From assembly GCA_002365175.1 (NCBI GenBank), contig DEZK01000043.1:1-55862 (forward strand): 55,862 bases of DNA, in the 5' to 3' direction. The notes beneath the pieces were generated by a model, which saw only the letters and a program-made list of their open reading frames with translations, was not told the origin of the DNA and searched no databases. Source of the stretch: Raskinella chloraquaticus (SeqCode). Its GTDB lineage: Bacteria; Pseudomonadota; Alphaproteobacteria; Rhizobiales; UBA4765. Shown here piece after piece: positions 8,407 through 17,805 of this stretch. The translations under genes and the position numbers were made by a program. The first letter of the stretch is position 1. Every line of letters starts with the position of its first letter.

Positions 8407-10143
8407 TCAAAACAGAAAATAGCGCTGCGCCATCGGCAGTTCGCTTGCCGGCTCGCAGACAAGCAATTCGCCATCGGCACGCACGGCGTAGGTTTCAGGA
8501 TCGACTTCGATTACCGGCGTCGCGTCGTTGTGGATCAGGCTTTTCTTGGTAATGCCACCACGCGTGTTTTCGACCGGCAGGACAAGACGATCGAGGCCTA
8601 GGCGATCCTTGATACCATCCTCATAGGCTGCTTTTGACACGAAGGTGACGTTGGAGGCTGCCAGAGTGCGGCCGAACGAGCCGAACATCGGCCGGTAATG
8701 CACAGGCTGCGGCGTCGGAATCGACGCGTTAGGGTCACCCATGGGAGCTGCGGCAATCGTACCAAGCTTGATGATGAGATCGGGTTTGACGCCAAAGAAT
8801 TTGGGTGACCACAGCACCAGATCAGCGAGCTTTCCGATCTCAACTGAACCGATGTGTTTTGACAATCCGTGGGCGATCGCCGGGTTGATGGTCACCTTGG
8901 CAATATAGCGCTTGACGCGGAAATTATCATTGCCTTTCCCCTTGTCCTCGGGGAGCGCGCCGCGCTGCTGTTTCATCTTATGCGCTGTTTGAAAATTGCG
9001 GATGATCACCTCGCCGACGCGGCCCATCGCCTGGCTGTCGGAGGAGAGGATCGACAGCGCGCCGAGATCGTGGAGGATATCTTCCGCAGCGATGGTCTCC
9101 CTGCGGATGCGGCTTTCGGCAAAGGCAATGTCCTCGGCGATGCGTGGCGACAGATGGTGGCACACCATGAGCATGTCGAGATGTTCCTCGAGCGTGTTGA
9201 CGGTGTAGGGCATGGTCGGATTGGTGGAGGATGGCAGCACGTTCGCCAGGCCAGCCACTTTCAAAATGTCAGGCGCATGACCACCGCCCGCACCCTCGGT
9301 GTGGAAGGCGTGGATGGTGCGCCCCTTGAAGGCGGCAATCGTGTCATCGACAAAGCCCGATTCATTCAGAGTGTCGGTGTGGATCATCACCTGCACGTCG
9401 TAATCGTCGGCGACGGTGAGACAATTATCGATGGCTGCCGGTGTCGTCCCCCAATCCTCATGCAGCTTGAGCGCGCACGCACCCGCCCTGATCTGCTCGA
9501 TGAGCGCGCCTGGAAGCGCTGCATTCCCCTTGCCGGCGAAAGCGAGGTTGATGGGCAGACCTTCAGCTGCCTCCAGCATGCGGGCGATATGCCAGGGGCC
9601 GGGGGTGCAGGTGGTGGCTGTCGTGCCCGAGGCTGGACCAGTGCCACCCCCCAGCATGGTGGTGAGCCCCGACATGAGCGCTTCCTCCACCTGCTGCGGG
9701 CAGATGAAATGGATGTGCGCGTCGATGCCGCCAGCGGTCAGGATTTTTCCCTCCCCGCCGATCACTTCGGTACCAGGACCAATGATAATGGAACGGCTCG
9801 GGTCCATATTGCCGAAGCCGTCCTGCACATCAGGATTTCCGGCCTTGCCGATGCTAACGATGCGCCCGTCGCGAATGCCGATATCGGCCTTGACGATACC
9901 CCAGTGATCAATGATCAGGGCATTGGTGATGACCGTATCGACGGCACCCTCGGCGCGCGTCCTCTGGCTCTGGCCCATCCCGTCGCGGATGACCTTGCCG
10001 CCACCGAATTTCACTTCCTCGCCATAGGTCGTGAAATCTTTTTCGACTTCGACGATGAGGTCGGTGTCAGCCAGGCGCACCTTGTCGCCAACCGTCGGGC
10101 CGAACATCTGGGCATAAGACGCACGTGAAATTCTGGCGGGCAT
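8407..10143 (-). CDS. ureC: urease alpha subunit
   Basis: Catalytic subunit of nickel urease (urea to ammonia and carbamate), 578 residues. All active-site residues are present at a constant +9 offset from the Klebsiella enzyme: H143, H145, carbamylated K226, H255, H281, D369, and flap residues C328-H329. A GGAGG ribosome site sits just upstream of the start. It is the last gene of the minus-strand cluster ureD-ureA-DUF1272-ureB-ureC. The receiver/Hpt pair on the other strand lies beyond its end, so no ureEFG genes follow. Confidence 0.97.
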   Translation of the reverse strand: MPARISRASYAQMFGPTVGDKVRLADTDLIVEVEKDFTTYGEEVKFGGGKVIRDGMGQSQRTRAEGAVDTVITNALIIDHWGIVKADIGIRDGRIVSIGKAGNPDVQDGFGNMDPSRSIIIGPGTEVIGGEGKILTAGGIDAHIHFICPQQVEEALMSGLTTMLGGGTGPASGTTATTCTPGPWHIARMLEAAEGLPINLAFAGKGNAALPGALIEQIRAGACALKLHEDWGTTPAAIDNCLTVADDYDVQVMIHTDTLNESGFVDDTIAAFKGRTIHAFHTEGAGGGHAPDILKVAGLANVLPSSTNPTMPYTVNTLEEHLDMLMVCHHLSPRIAEDIAFAESRIRRETIAAEDILHDLGALSILSSDSQAMGRVGEVIIRNFQTAHKMKQQRGALPEDKGKGNDNFRVKRYIAKVTINPAIAHGLSKHIGSVEIGKLADLVLWSPKFFGVKPDLIIKLGTIAAAPMGDPNASIPTPQPVHYRPMFGSFGRTLAASNVTFVSKAAYEDGIKDRLGLDRLVLPVENTRGGITKKSLIHNDATPVIEVDPETYAVRADGELLVCEPASELPMAQRYFLF

Positions 10144-10170
10144 AGAGCCTCCGCTGGTGTGGAACCGACC

Positions 10171-10476
10171 CTACAATTTGCCCATCACGGCCTGGCGAAA
10201 GCCGTAGACGGTGCGGGTGCCGCGAAACGGCACAAGCGTCACCTCGCGCGACTGGCCAGGCTCGAAGCGAACCGCAGTGCCTGCCGCGATATCCAGACGA
10301 TGACCGCGCGCCTTGTCGCGATCAAAAGCCAGCGCCGGATTGGTCTCATAAAAATGGTAATGGCTGCCAACCTGAATCGGGCGGTCTCCGGTGTTGGCAA
10401 CCATAAGGGTCACTGTCGTCTGGCCGGCGTTGAGTTCGATGTCGCCGGGCCCGGTGATGATTTCGCCTGGGATCAT
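10171..10476 (-). CDS. ureB: urease beta subunit
   Basis: Structural subunit of 101 residues with the family's MIPGEI start, the GSHYHFYETNPAL segment and a C-terminal RTVYGFRQAVMGKL. It packs with UreA and UreC into the cytoplasmic trimer-of-trimers. It is translated just before ureC (27-base gap) and starts 7 bases after the stop of the small DUF1272 gene. Confidence 0.96.
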   Translation of the reverse strand: MIPGEIITGPGDIELNAGQTTVTLMVANTGDRPIQVGSHYHFYETNPALAFDRDKARGHRLDIAAGTAVRFEPGQSREVTLVPFRGTRTVYGFRQAVMGKL

Positions 10477-10483
10477 GATCGTT

Positions 10484-10747
10484 TCAGGCGGCCGTCGGGC
10501 ATGGCTTGGCGCGGCTCACCCGCTTCTGCGAAGCGGGATATTTGGCCAGCATATTCACCGACCGAATGGGGCGGGGTACCAGATCCCCGCCGCAATTAGG
10601 GCAGCATCCTTTCAGGATGGCGGTGGCGCATTCGCTACAAAACGTGCATTCGAAACTGCAGATCCGGGCCTCGCTCGAATGAGGCGGCAGATCGTGATCG
10701 CAGCATTCACAGTTGGGGCGCAGTTGCAGCATCATCGTCGTCCTCAT
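10484..10747 (-). CDS. DUF1272 small cysteine-rich protein inside the urease operon
   Basis: Up to 87 residues; starts at residues 5 or 6 are also possible. Cysteines fall in CECC, CSFECTFCSEC and CCPNC clusters, which should bind two zinc ions in a rubredoxin- or RING-like knuckle. The family is DUF1272, with no established role. It starts 2 bases after ureA stops and ends 7 bases before ureB starts, so it is translationally embedded in the operon. A metal-handling or assembly role in urease maturation is an inference from position only. Confidence 0.85.
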   Translation of the reverse strand: MRTTMMLQLRPNCECCDHDLPPHSSEARICSFECTFCSECATAILKGCCPNCGGDLVPRPIRSVNMLAKYPASQKRVSRAKPCPTAA

Positions 10748-10749
10748 TG

Positions 10750-11052
10750 TCAGCGGATCGGCTCGTGCACGGTGACCAGTTTCGTACCATCAGGAAAAGT
10801 CGCTTCGACCTGAACGTCGTGGATCATCTCCGATATGCCATCCATGACATCGGCCCGCGTCAAGACATGGGCACCGGCCTGCATGAGGTCGGCAACGCTG
10901 CGCCCGTCGCGCGCGCCCTCGACGATGAAATCGCTGATGAGGGCTATTGCTTCAGGATAGTTGAGCTTCACGCCACGCTCGCGGCGCCGGCGCGCCACAT
11001 TGGCTGCCATGGCGATCAGAAGTTTGTCCTTTTCACGCGGCGTAAGATGCAT
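10750..11052 (-). CDS. ureA: urease gamma subunit
   Basis: Protein of 100 residues with the typical MHLTPREKDKLLI start, the RRRRERGVKLNYPEA segment and the C-terminal DGTKLVTVHEPI. It is the small structural subunit of the urease holoenzyme. A 142-base spacer, with nothing else recognisable, separates it from ureD upstream. Confidence 0.96.
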   Translation of the reverse strand: MHLTPREKDKLLIAMAANVARRRRERGVKLNYPEAIALISDFIVEGARDGRSVADLMQAGAHVLTRADVMDGISEMIHDVQVEATFPDGTKLVTVHEPIR

Positions 11053-11194
11053 GAACCGTTCCGACTCTCCTGCGGATTCCTGAGCGCCCAGCGTACATCA
11101 AATTTCATCGCGCTGACACTGCGATCTCAATTCTAGCGATGCGAAACGCCACCCGAAAGCTGAAATCGCGGGCAGCCTCATCAAATATCAGTCG

Positions 11195-12025
11195 CTAGAT
11201 CATCCAGGCGCGCGGCATATCGCGGCCTCGCCACGCCGTAATCACCGCTACCAGATCCCGGCGCAGATCGACCGCATTTGCAGCAACAAATCGCATTGCA
11301 AGCAGCCCATTGACGGCGCTGGCACCGGTTTCCGAGCGGCAGGCTGCAAGATTATCACGCGCTTCCCCCAGCCGGCGTTCGGCGTCGGGCGCTGCATATA
11401 GCACGGTGGCGATCGCTCCTGTTCCGCCGCCGCGAGCCGGCCGGCTGAGCGCAGAGCGCACCGGACCTGACAAGGACAAGGCATCAGCGTAGATCAACCG
11501 CCCGTCGCGGCGAATGGCGATGCGGTCATGAAGGGCCAGTGTGTTGATGGTTTCGCCTGACGCCGAGCGGCCGGGCACCAGCGCCTCGACGCCGAAAAAA
11601 TGCGAATCGCCCGTCATCGCGACATTCAGCCGACGTTGGAGACCCGCTCCGTCAAAGAGGATCGTTTCCTGCGGCAACCAGTCGCATCGGCCGGCTGACC
11701 CAACGACAATAGTATTCTCAACCACCGCCTGGCCGCTTTCAGCGCGATAAATCTTCTCACACGCCTGGGTGGCGATCACCGCGTGCGCTCCCTCTGCGAC
11801 ATCGAGTGAAACAACGAGCCGGTCACCTCCCGTGAGGCCGCCGGCGGTATTGATGATCACAGCCTCCAGCGGCATGCCTTCGGCCATCGGGAAGCGAATT
11901 TTTGCCGCACCTTGCTGGAAGAGATCGGCCAGGCGCGTGCGCCCGGCGATCATGTGCACGGCGAGGCGCGCATTCCCGACTGCTCTTTGAAGAGGCGGCG
12001 GGGCGCATAGGCTTTGACCAGTCAT
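11195..12025 (-). CDS. ureD: urease accessory protein UreD
   Basis: Protein of 276 residues with the UreD/UreH hallmarks TAGGLTGGDRL (about 60-70), ATQACEKIYR and WLPQETILFDGA. It binds apo-urease and recruits UreF-UreG for nickel insertion and lysine carbamylation. It is the first gene of the minus-strand cluster. UreF and UreG are not encoded in this window, so the complex must be completed from another locus. Confidence 0.94.
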   Translation of the reverse strand: MTGQSLCAPPPLQRAVGNARLAVHMIAGRTRLADLFQQGAAKIRFPMAEGMPLEAVIINTAGGLTGGDRLVVSLDVAEGAHAVIATQACEKIYRAESGQAVVENTIVVGSAGRCDWLPQETILFDGAGLQRRLNVAMTGDSHFFGVEALVPGRSASGETINTLALHDRIAIRRDGRLIYADALSLSGPVRSALSRPARGGGTGAIATVLYAAPDAERRLGEARDNLAACRSETGASAVNGLLAMRFVAANAVDLRRDLVAVITAWRGRDMPRAWMI

Positions 12026-12177
12026 TCGGCGTCGCTCATTTTTTCAGCAAATTACAGATTAAATTCGAAGCAGAAACGGGGTCGCCTGGACAAAAGCAAA
12101 CGCTTATAGCCCCGTCACCGCAAAACCTACCGTGTTTTTCACGTCGGCTGGCGATGCGCTGACATCTTGGCAATGGC

Positions 12178-12453
12178 ATGAAAATCGCACCGTGTATTCA
12201 ACAAGTACGGACGCGCGACCAGTTCATGAGGCCGATGGCAGACGAGCCGACCCATCCTTTTGATGACCAGAAGGGAAACATCGACCCGGTGCAAGCGGGC
12301 GGCGTGTTAGCCTTGCGCGTTGCCGCGATGCGGGCGCTGCTGAATTCACTGGGGCCGTGTTCGGACAGGGAGGCGCTGGCGCTGCTTCGCGAGGCATTCC
12401 CCGATTTGCCTCTGGCCGAGCGTATCGAAGCCTTCGGTCATTGGCGGGGCTAA
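12178..12453 (+). CDS. small hypothetical protein
   Basis: Up to 91 residues; ATGs at 12226 or 12235 would give a shorter protein of about 72-75. I recognise no family. The C-terminal half is predicted helical (LALRVAAMRALLNSLG, then LPLAERIEAFGHW), and there is one cysteine. It is divergent from ureD across a 152-base region and lies 142 bases before the RND adaptor. No strong ribosome site settles the start. Codon composition looks coding. Confidence 0.5.
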   Translation: MKIAPCIQQVRTRDQFMRPMADEPTHPFDDQKGNIDPVQAGGVLALRVAAMRALLNSLGPCSDREALALLREAFPDLPLAERIEAFGHWRG

Positions 12454-12595
12454 GGCCAAACGACCCGTGCCAACCATCCGCACCAACATAATTTTGCCGC
12501 CACCTTCAAGCTTAACCAACACGATGCTAGTCTGCGACGTCAAGTGGATCGTCGTCAGCGTCGCATCAGGATTCGTCGGCAGGGTTGAGGAATAA

Positions 12596-13780
12596 ATGAA
12601 TATCGCCTGCATTATCGCCCGCCGCCTGGTTCCAGCGATGGCGGTTGCAATGTTGTTTGCCTCGAGGCTGGTTGCAGCGCCTGACAGCACGCAGGCACGT
12701 CTGCCAACGATCAGCGTCAGCCAGGTGGAGCGGGCGGCAATGAAAGACCAGTTGCTGGTCACGGGCTCGTTCATCGCCCGCGAGGAAGTGCTGGTTTCAC
12801 CTGAAATCGACGGGCTGGCGATTGTCGATATCCGCGCCGAGGAGGGAGACAGGGTCGAAGCGGGGCAGATATTGGCGCGGCTCAATGATGAGATGCTGCG
12901 GGTGCAGCTTGCCCAGAACGCCGCCCAGATCGCTCGCGCTGATGCTGCCATCGATAATGCCCGCGCGCAGATCGCCGAGGCCGACGCCAACCGCGAGCAG
13001 TCTGCGGCTGCGCTGGAGCGCGCCAAATCATTGCGTGGCAGCGGCACCATCACGACCGATGTCTTTGAACAACGGGTTGCAACAGCGAAGGTGAGCGAGG
13101 CCCGCGCCAATGCCGCCCGCCAATCGCTTGGCCTTGCCGAAGCCGATCGGGCGCTGGTTGAAAAGCAGCGGGCGGAAATCCAGCTCCGACTCGCACGCTG
13201 TGACATTCGCGCGCCGGTTTCCGGCATCATCTCGCGCCGCACCGCGAAAGTCGGGCAGGTGGCAAGCGGAATTGCCACGAGCGAGCCGCTTTTTCGCCTT
13301 GTTGCCCGCGGCGATATCGATCTTGAAGCCGATATCCCCGAGGCAAGCTTCGCCCGCCTCAAGATCGGCCAGCCGGTGACGATTGATGTCCTTGGCCATG
13401 ACGACGCAATCACCGGGCTTGTCCGCCTGATCGCGCCTGAAATGAACCGGACCACCCGCCTTGGTCGCGTGCGCATCGCGATCCCCGCCAATTCGCCTGT
13501 GGCGCTTGGCGCCTTCGGGCGCGGCATCGTCCTGATTGCCGAGCGAAATGCCCTCGTCGTGCCACTTTCTTCCGTGTCATTTGGCGGCGAGGACGCCAGC
13601 GTGCAGGTGGTGCGCGAGGGCGTGGTTGGAACGCGGCGCGTTGAAACGGGCATGCGGTCTGGCGGACGCATCGAAATTACCAGCGGCATCGGCGATGGCG
13701 AGGCGGTGGTCAGTGTTGCCGGTACCTTTGTGCGCGATGGCGATCACGTGCGCCCCGTGCCCTACGTCGCGGCGAGATAG
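12596..13780 (+). CDS. RND efflux periplasmic adaptor (membrane fusion protein)
   Basis: Protein of 394 residues. A Sec-type signal (about 1-28) is followed by a lipoyl-like half (VSPEIDGLAIVDIRAEEGD), an alanine/glutamine-rich coiled-coil hairpin (about 95-185), the returning lipoyl half (LARCDIRAPVSGIISR) and beta-barrel domains. It bridges the inner-membrane pump encoded next to an outer-membrane channel. A GAGG ribosome site 6 bases upstream supports ATG 12596. No TolC-like channel gene is nearby. Confidence 0.9.
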   Translation: MNIACIIARRLVPAMAVAMLFASRLVAAPDSTQARLPTISVSQVERAAMKDQLLVTGSFIAREEVLVSPEIDGLAIVDIRAEEGDRVEAGQILARLNDEMLRVQLAQNAAQIARADAAIDNARAQIAEADANREQSAAALERAKSLRGSGTITTDVFEQRVATAKVSEARANAARQSLGLAEADRALVEKQRAEIQLRLARCDIRAPVSGIISRRTAKVGQVASGIATSEPLFRLVARGDIDLEADIPEASFARLKIGQPVTIDVLGHDDAITGLVRLIAPEMNRTTRLGRVRIAIPANSPVALGAFGRGIVLIAERNALVVPLSSVSFGGEDASVQVVREGVVGTRRVETGMRSGGRIEITSGIGDGEAVVSVAGTFVRDGDHVRPVPYVAAR

Positions 13781-13789
13781 GCGGCTGCG

Positions 13790-16700
13790 ATGCGCCAAAC
13801 GCCTCCGACCGGCGACATGACGCCACCTGCCGTCAGCGCCACTTCGTGGAATTTTTCTGCCTGGGCGATCCGCAATCCGGTGCCGCCGACACTCCTCTTT
13901 GTCGTTCTCCTCTTTCTGGGCTGGACCAGCTTTCTCAACCTGCCGGTCACCCGCTTTCCCAACATCGACGTGCCGCTCGTCTCGGTGCGCATCACGCAAT
14001 CAGGCGCAGCACCCAGTGAGCTCGAAACGCAGGTCACGAAACTCGTCGAAGACGCGGTCGCCAATATCGCCGGCGCCAAGAACGTCTTTTCCGCGGTGTC
14101 CGACGGTCAGTCGGTAACCTCCATCGAGTTTCGTCTGGAAGTCGATGTCGACCGGGCGGTGAACGACGTCAAGGATGCCGTCACCAAAATCCGCATCGAT
14201 CTGCCACGCACCATCGATGAGCCGGTGGTCGAACGCATCGTGATCGAAGGGCAGTCGATCATCACCTACGCAGTGACAGCGCCGGGCAAGACGCTGGAGC
14301 AATTGTCATGGTTTGTCGATGACACTGTGAAGCGCGGACTGCAGGGTCTCAAGGGCGTCGGACGGGTGGATCGCATCGGCGGCGTTGACCGCGAAATCCG
14401 CGTTCTTGTCGATCCCGACCGGCTGATGTCCCTTGGCCTGTCGACCTCTGACGTCAACCGCCAGCTGCGGGTAACCGTCGTTGATCTTGCCGGCGGGCGC
14501 AGCGAAGTCGGGGGGCAGGAGCAATCGATCCGCACCCTTGCCGGCGCTCATTCACTGGATGATCTGGCGGAAACGAAAATTCTGCTGTCGGGCAACCGAC
14601 AGACACGCCTGTCGGATATCGCCTCGGTCGAGGATGGCTATTCCGAGCCGCGCTCCTTTGCCCGCGTCGATGGCAAGACGCCGGTTGTCGCGTTCAGCAT
14701 TTTCCGCACCAAAGGGTCAAGCGACGTCACGGTTGCCGACGGCGCGGCGCGCAAGATCGCCGAGCTGGCGACAGCCTATCCCGATATCGATTTTTCGATC
14801 ATCGATGATTCCGTCTCGTTTACGATCGGGAATTACAAATCGGCGATGTCGACGCTTGTCGAAGGCTCGCTTCTTGCCATCATTGTCGTGCTCATCTTCC
14901 TGCGTGACTGGCGCGCCACACTGATAACGGCGATTGCCCTGCCGCTATCGGCCATTCCGACGTTCTGGGCGATGAGCCTGATGGGTTTTTCGCTTAATCT
15001 CGTCTCGCTGCTGGCGATCACACTGGCGACCGGCATTCTCGTTGATGACGCCATCGTCGAGATCGAGAATATCGTGCGCCACCAGCGCATGGGCAAATCG
15101 CCTTATCGGGCAGCGATGGAAGCAGCCGACGAAATCGGTCTGGCGGTGATCGCCATCACCTTCACCATTGTCGCGGTGTTTGCCCCGGTCAGTTTCATGA
15201 GCGGTATTGCCGGACAATATTTCAAGCAGTTCGGTCTGGTTGTCGCGACATCGGTGTTGTTTTCGCTTCTGGTGGCGCGCCTCATCACGCCGATGCTGGC
15301 TGCCTATTTCATGAGCCCCAAGCCGCATGCCGAACCGGTCGACGGCCTGATTATGCGCGCTTATGTCAAGGTGCTGGAAGCGACTTTGGCGCGCCGCTTC
15401 CTCACCCTTGCCGGCGGCGTCGTCGTTTTTGTGGTGTCGATCATCGGCATTACCTTTCTGCCGACTGGCTTCATTCCGCCGGAGGATTCAAGCCGGATCG
15501 TCATGTCGGTTGAATTACCGCCAGGCTCAACGCTTGCAGATACGCGAGCCAAGACGGATGATCTGGCGCGCCTGATTGCCAGCAATATCCCGGAAGTGAG
15601 AGCCGTATTCGCCATTGGTGGCGCTTCCCCCACGGGAACGCTTGATATCCGGCGGGCCTCGGTGCTGGTCAAACTCGTCCACAAATCGCAACGCGCGCGC
15701 TCTCAAAAGCAGATCGAAAGCGTGCTCGCAGCCCTTCTTCTTGACGTTGCCGATGTCCGCGCGTGGTATGTCAATCCGCGAGGAGAGCGCGAAGCAACCA
15801 TCACGCTGGTGTCGGGCGATGCGCAGGCTCTGAAAACGTCGGTAGCGGCCATCGAGACGGCGATGCGCAAATCGCCGAACCTGAATAATGTCGCCAGCGC
15901 AGCCGGCGTCGAGCGGCCGGAAATCCGCATCGTGCCGCGCCTTGACGACGCGGCGCGCTACGGGGTGGCGACGGATGCCATCTCGGAAGCGGTCAGGGTG
16001 GCGGCCATCGGCGATATCAACGCCAATCTTGCCAAGTTCAATCTGGCGGAACGCACCGTCCCCATCCGCGTTCAGCTGCCGCCTGCCGCGCGACGTGATT
16101 TCGCGCTGCTCGAAAGCCTGCCTGTCGTTTCGGCAGCCGGCGCACAGGTGCCGCTATCGGCCGTCGCCACGCTCGCTTTTGGCCAGGGGCCAGCATCAAT
16201 CGACCGTCTCAATCGCAAGCGCCGCGTCAGCATCGGCGCCGATCTAAGGCCGGGGATCGCCATCGGTCAGGGGCTAGCCGAGATTTCCGCCCTGCCGGAA
16301 GTCAGCAATCTGCCGCCGGGTGTCGAGATCGCCAAGACGGGTGATGTTGAGGCGATGGCTGAGGTTTTCCAGAACTTCGCGCTCGCCATGGGGACCGGTT
16401 TGCTGATTGTTTTTGGCGTGCTGGTCCTGCTCTTTGCCAGCGTCTTTCAGCCGATCACCATTCTTCTGTCGTTGCCGCTGTCGATTGGCGGCGTCATTCT
16501 TGGCCTCACACTCACGAGCAAGCCGATCAGCATGCCGGTCGTCATCGGCATCCTCATGCTGATGGGCATTGTCACCAAGAACGCCATCATGCTGGTCGAT
16601 TTTGCAGTTGAGCGGGTCAAGCACGGCATGTCGCGCAAGGATGCCATTATCGATGCCGGACGCAAGCGCGCGCGGCCCATCGTCATGACGACGATAGCGA

Positions 16701-16987
16701 TGGTGGCCGGGATGATTCCTGCTGCCTTCGGCCATGGCGATGGCGGCGAGTTCCGCGCGCCGATGGCGGTCGCGGTCATCGGCGGCCTGATCGTGTCAAC
16801 CGTTCTGAGCCTGGTCTTCGTGCCGTCCTTCTACATCATCACCGACCGCGTCGGCGAGCTGGCCGGCCAGTTCTTCAGCCGGTTTGTGACGCGCAGCAGC
16901 GATCAGGTGACGTCCGCATCGCTCCTGGCTTTCGTTGATCCCGAGCGAACGAAAACGCCGCAGGATTACCGCCCCGCAGCGGAGTAG
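13790..16987 (+). CDS. RND family efflux pump, inner-membrane subunit
   Basis: Proton-driven transporter of 1,065 residues with the AcrB-type layout: TM1, a large periplasmic loop, TM2-TM6, a second loop and TM8-TM12. The proton-relay aspartates are in GILVDDAIVEIENI near residue 418, and TM10 carries TKNAIMLVDFAVE. It starts 9 bases after the adaptor, so the two form one operon. The substrate cannot be deduced. The length and DD motif favour the drug or hydrophobe (HAE-like) group over heavy-metal pumps. Confidence 0.92.
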   Translation: MRQTPPTGDMTPPAVSATSWNFSAWAIRNPVPPTLLFVVLLFLGWTSFLNLPVTRFPNIDVPLVSVRITQSGAAPSELETQVTKLVEDAVANIAGAKNVFSAVSDGQSVTSIEFRLEVDVDRAVNDVKDAVTKIRIDLPRTIDEPVVERIVIEGQSIITYAVTAPGKTLEQLSWFVDDTVKRGLQGLKGVGRVDRIGGVDREIRVLVDPDRLMSLGLSTSDVNRQLRVTVVDLAGGRSEVGGQEQSIRTLAGAHSLDDLAETKILLSGNRQTRLSDIASVEDGYSEPRSFARVDGKTPVVAFSIFRTKGSSDVTVADGAARKIAELATAYPDIDFSIIDDSVSFTIGNYKSAMSTLVEGSLLAIIVVLIFLRDWRATLITAIALPLSAIPTFWAMSLMGFSLNLVSLLAITLATGILVDDAIVEIENIVRHQRMGKSPYRAAMEAADEIGLAVIAITFTIVAVFAPVSFMSGIAGQYFKQFGLVVATSVLFSLLVARLITPMLAAYFMSPKPHAEPVDGLIMRAYVKVLEATLARRFLTLAGGVVVFVVSIIGITFLPTGFIPPEDSSRIVMSVELPPGSTLADTRAKTDDLARLIASNIPEVRAVFAIGGASPTGTLDIRRASVLVKLVHKSQRARSQKQIESVLAALLLDVADVRAWYVNPRGEREATITLVSGDAQALKTSVAAIETAMRKSPNLNNVASAAGVERPEIRIVPRLDDAARYGVATDAISEAVRVAAIGDINANLAKFNLAERTVPIRVQLPPAARRDFALLESLPVVSAAGAQVPLSAVATLAFGQGPASIDRLNRKRRVSIGADLRPGIAIGQGLAEISALPEVSNLPPGVEIAKTGDVEAMAEVFQNFALAMGTGLLIVFGVLVLLFASVFQPITILLSLPLSIGGVILGLTLTSKPISMPVVIGILMLMGIVTKNAIMLVDFAVERVKHGMSRKDAIIDAGRKRARPIVMTTIAMVAGMIPAAFGHGDGGEFRAPMAVAVIGGLIVSTVLSLVFVPSFYIITDRVGELAGQFFSRFVTRSSDQVTSASLLAFVDPERTKTPQDYRPAAE

Positions 16988-16991
16988 CGCG

Positions 16992-17015
16992 GCGCCGGGA
17001 CCTTTACGGCGCTTT
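16992..17015. terminator. hairpin between convergent RND and pssA genes
   Basis: GCGCCG (16992-16997) and CGGCGC (17007-17012) form a perfect 6-bp stem with a 9-base loop, followed on the plus strand by only TTT. It overlaps the last codons of pssA. It may slow both convergent transcripts, but without a longer T-run it is a weak candidate. Confidence 0.3.
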
Positions 17016-17804
17016 GCTGGCCGCATCGCTCGCCTTGAGGCGACGATGGGAGCGAATGCTGAGCGGGATCATCGCCAGATAAAAGATCGTCGACAGCGCC
17101 ATCACCTCCCACGTGTAGGCAACCAGCAGGCCGATGAACAAGGCAACGCCCAGAAGGACCAGCATCACCCATTCACGCCCCACCGCAAGCTTTGATCCCT
17201 TGCCGGAATAGGTAGGCAATTGGCTCACCATCAGCCAGGCTATGAAAAGCACATAAAGTGCGACAAGCAGCGGCGGCAGAGACGATTTGGGCAACCCCAG
17301 CTCAACCAGATAGGCTGGCAGAAGCACGGTGATGGCGCCCGCAGGCGCCGGGATGCCGGTGAAGTAGCCCGCCGCCCAGGCAGGCTTGGTTGGATCATCA
17401 AGCTGGACGTTGAAGCGCGCAAGCCGAAGGGCCGCAGCGATGGCAAAAACGAGAGCGGCAATCCAGCCGGCATTGCGGATGTCGACGAGCAGCCATGAAT
17501 AGAGGATGAGGGCGGGCGCGACGCCGAAATTGACAAAGTCGGTCAGGCTGTCGAGCTCGGCGCCGAACTTGGATGTTCCCTTGAGCAGGCGGGCAAGACG
17601 CCCGTCGATACCATCGAGAATGGCGGCAAAGATGACCGCAATCAGAGCCAGTTCGACCTTGCCTTCAATTGACAGACGAATAGCGGTGAGCCCCGAGCAG
17701 AGCGCCAGAAGCGTCACCAGATTAGGGGCCAGCACGCGCACCGGAATCTTGACGAAGCGGCGCGGAAGAGGTGGCTTTTGAGGGATGTCCTCGTTCATCG
17801 TCAC
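17004..17804 (-). CDS. pssA: CDP-diacylglycerol-serine O-phosphatidyltransferase
   Basis: Membrane enzyme of 266 residues making phosphatidylserine from CDP-diacylglycerol and serine. The CDP-alcohol phosphotransferase signature DG-x2-AR-x8-G-x3-D-x3-D is complete at D67-G68, A71-R72, G81, D85 and D89. Several hydrophobic helices follow. It starts one base after psd stops, so synthesis and decarboxylation of phosphatidylserine are co-expressed. Confidence 0.94.
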   Translation of the reverse strand: MTMNEDIPQKPPLPRRFVKIPVRVLAPNLVTLLALCSGLTAIRLSIEGKVELALIAVIFAAILDGIDGRLARLLKGTSKFGAELDSLTDFVNFGVAPALILYSWLLVDIRNAGWIAALVFAIAAALRLARFNVQLDDPTKPAWAAGYFTGIPAPAGAITVLLPAYLVELGLPKSSLPPLLVALYVLFIAWLMVSQLPTYSGKGSKLAVGREWVMLVLLGVALFIGLLVAYTWEVMALSTIFYLAMIPLSIRSHRRLKASDAASKAP

Positions 17805-17805
17805 C

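Noticed and set aside
8869..10128. 419-codon plus-strand open frame across ureC
   Set aside because: It is an antisense shadow of urease alpha, whose active-site residues are all intact on the minus strand.
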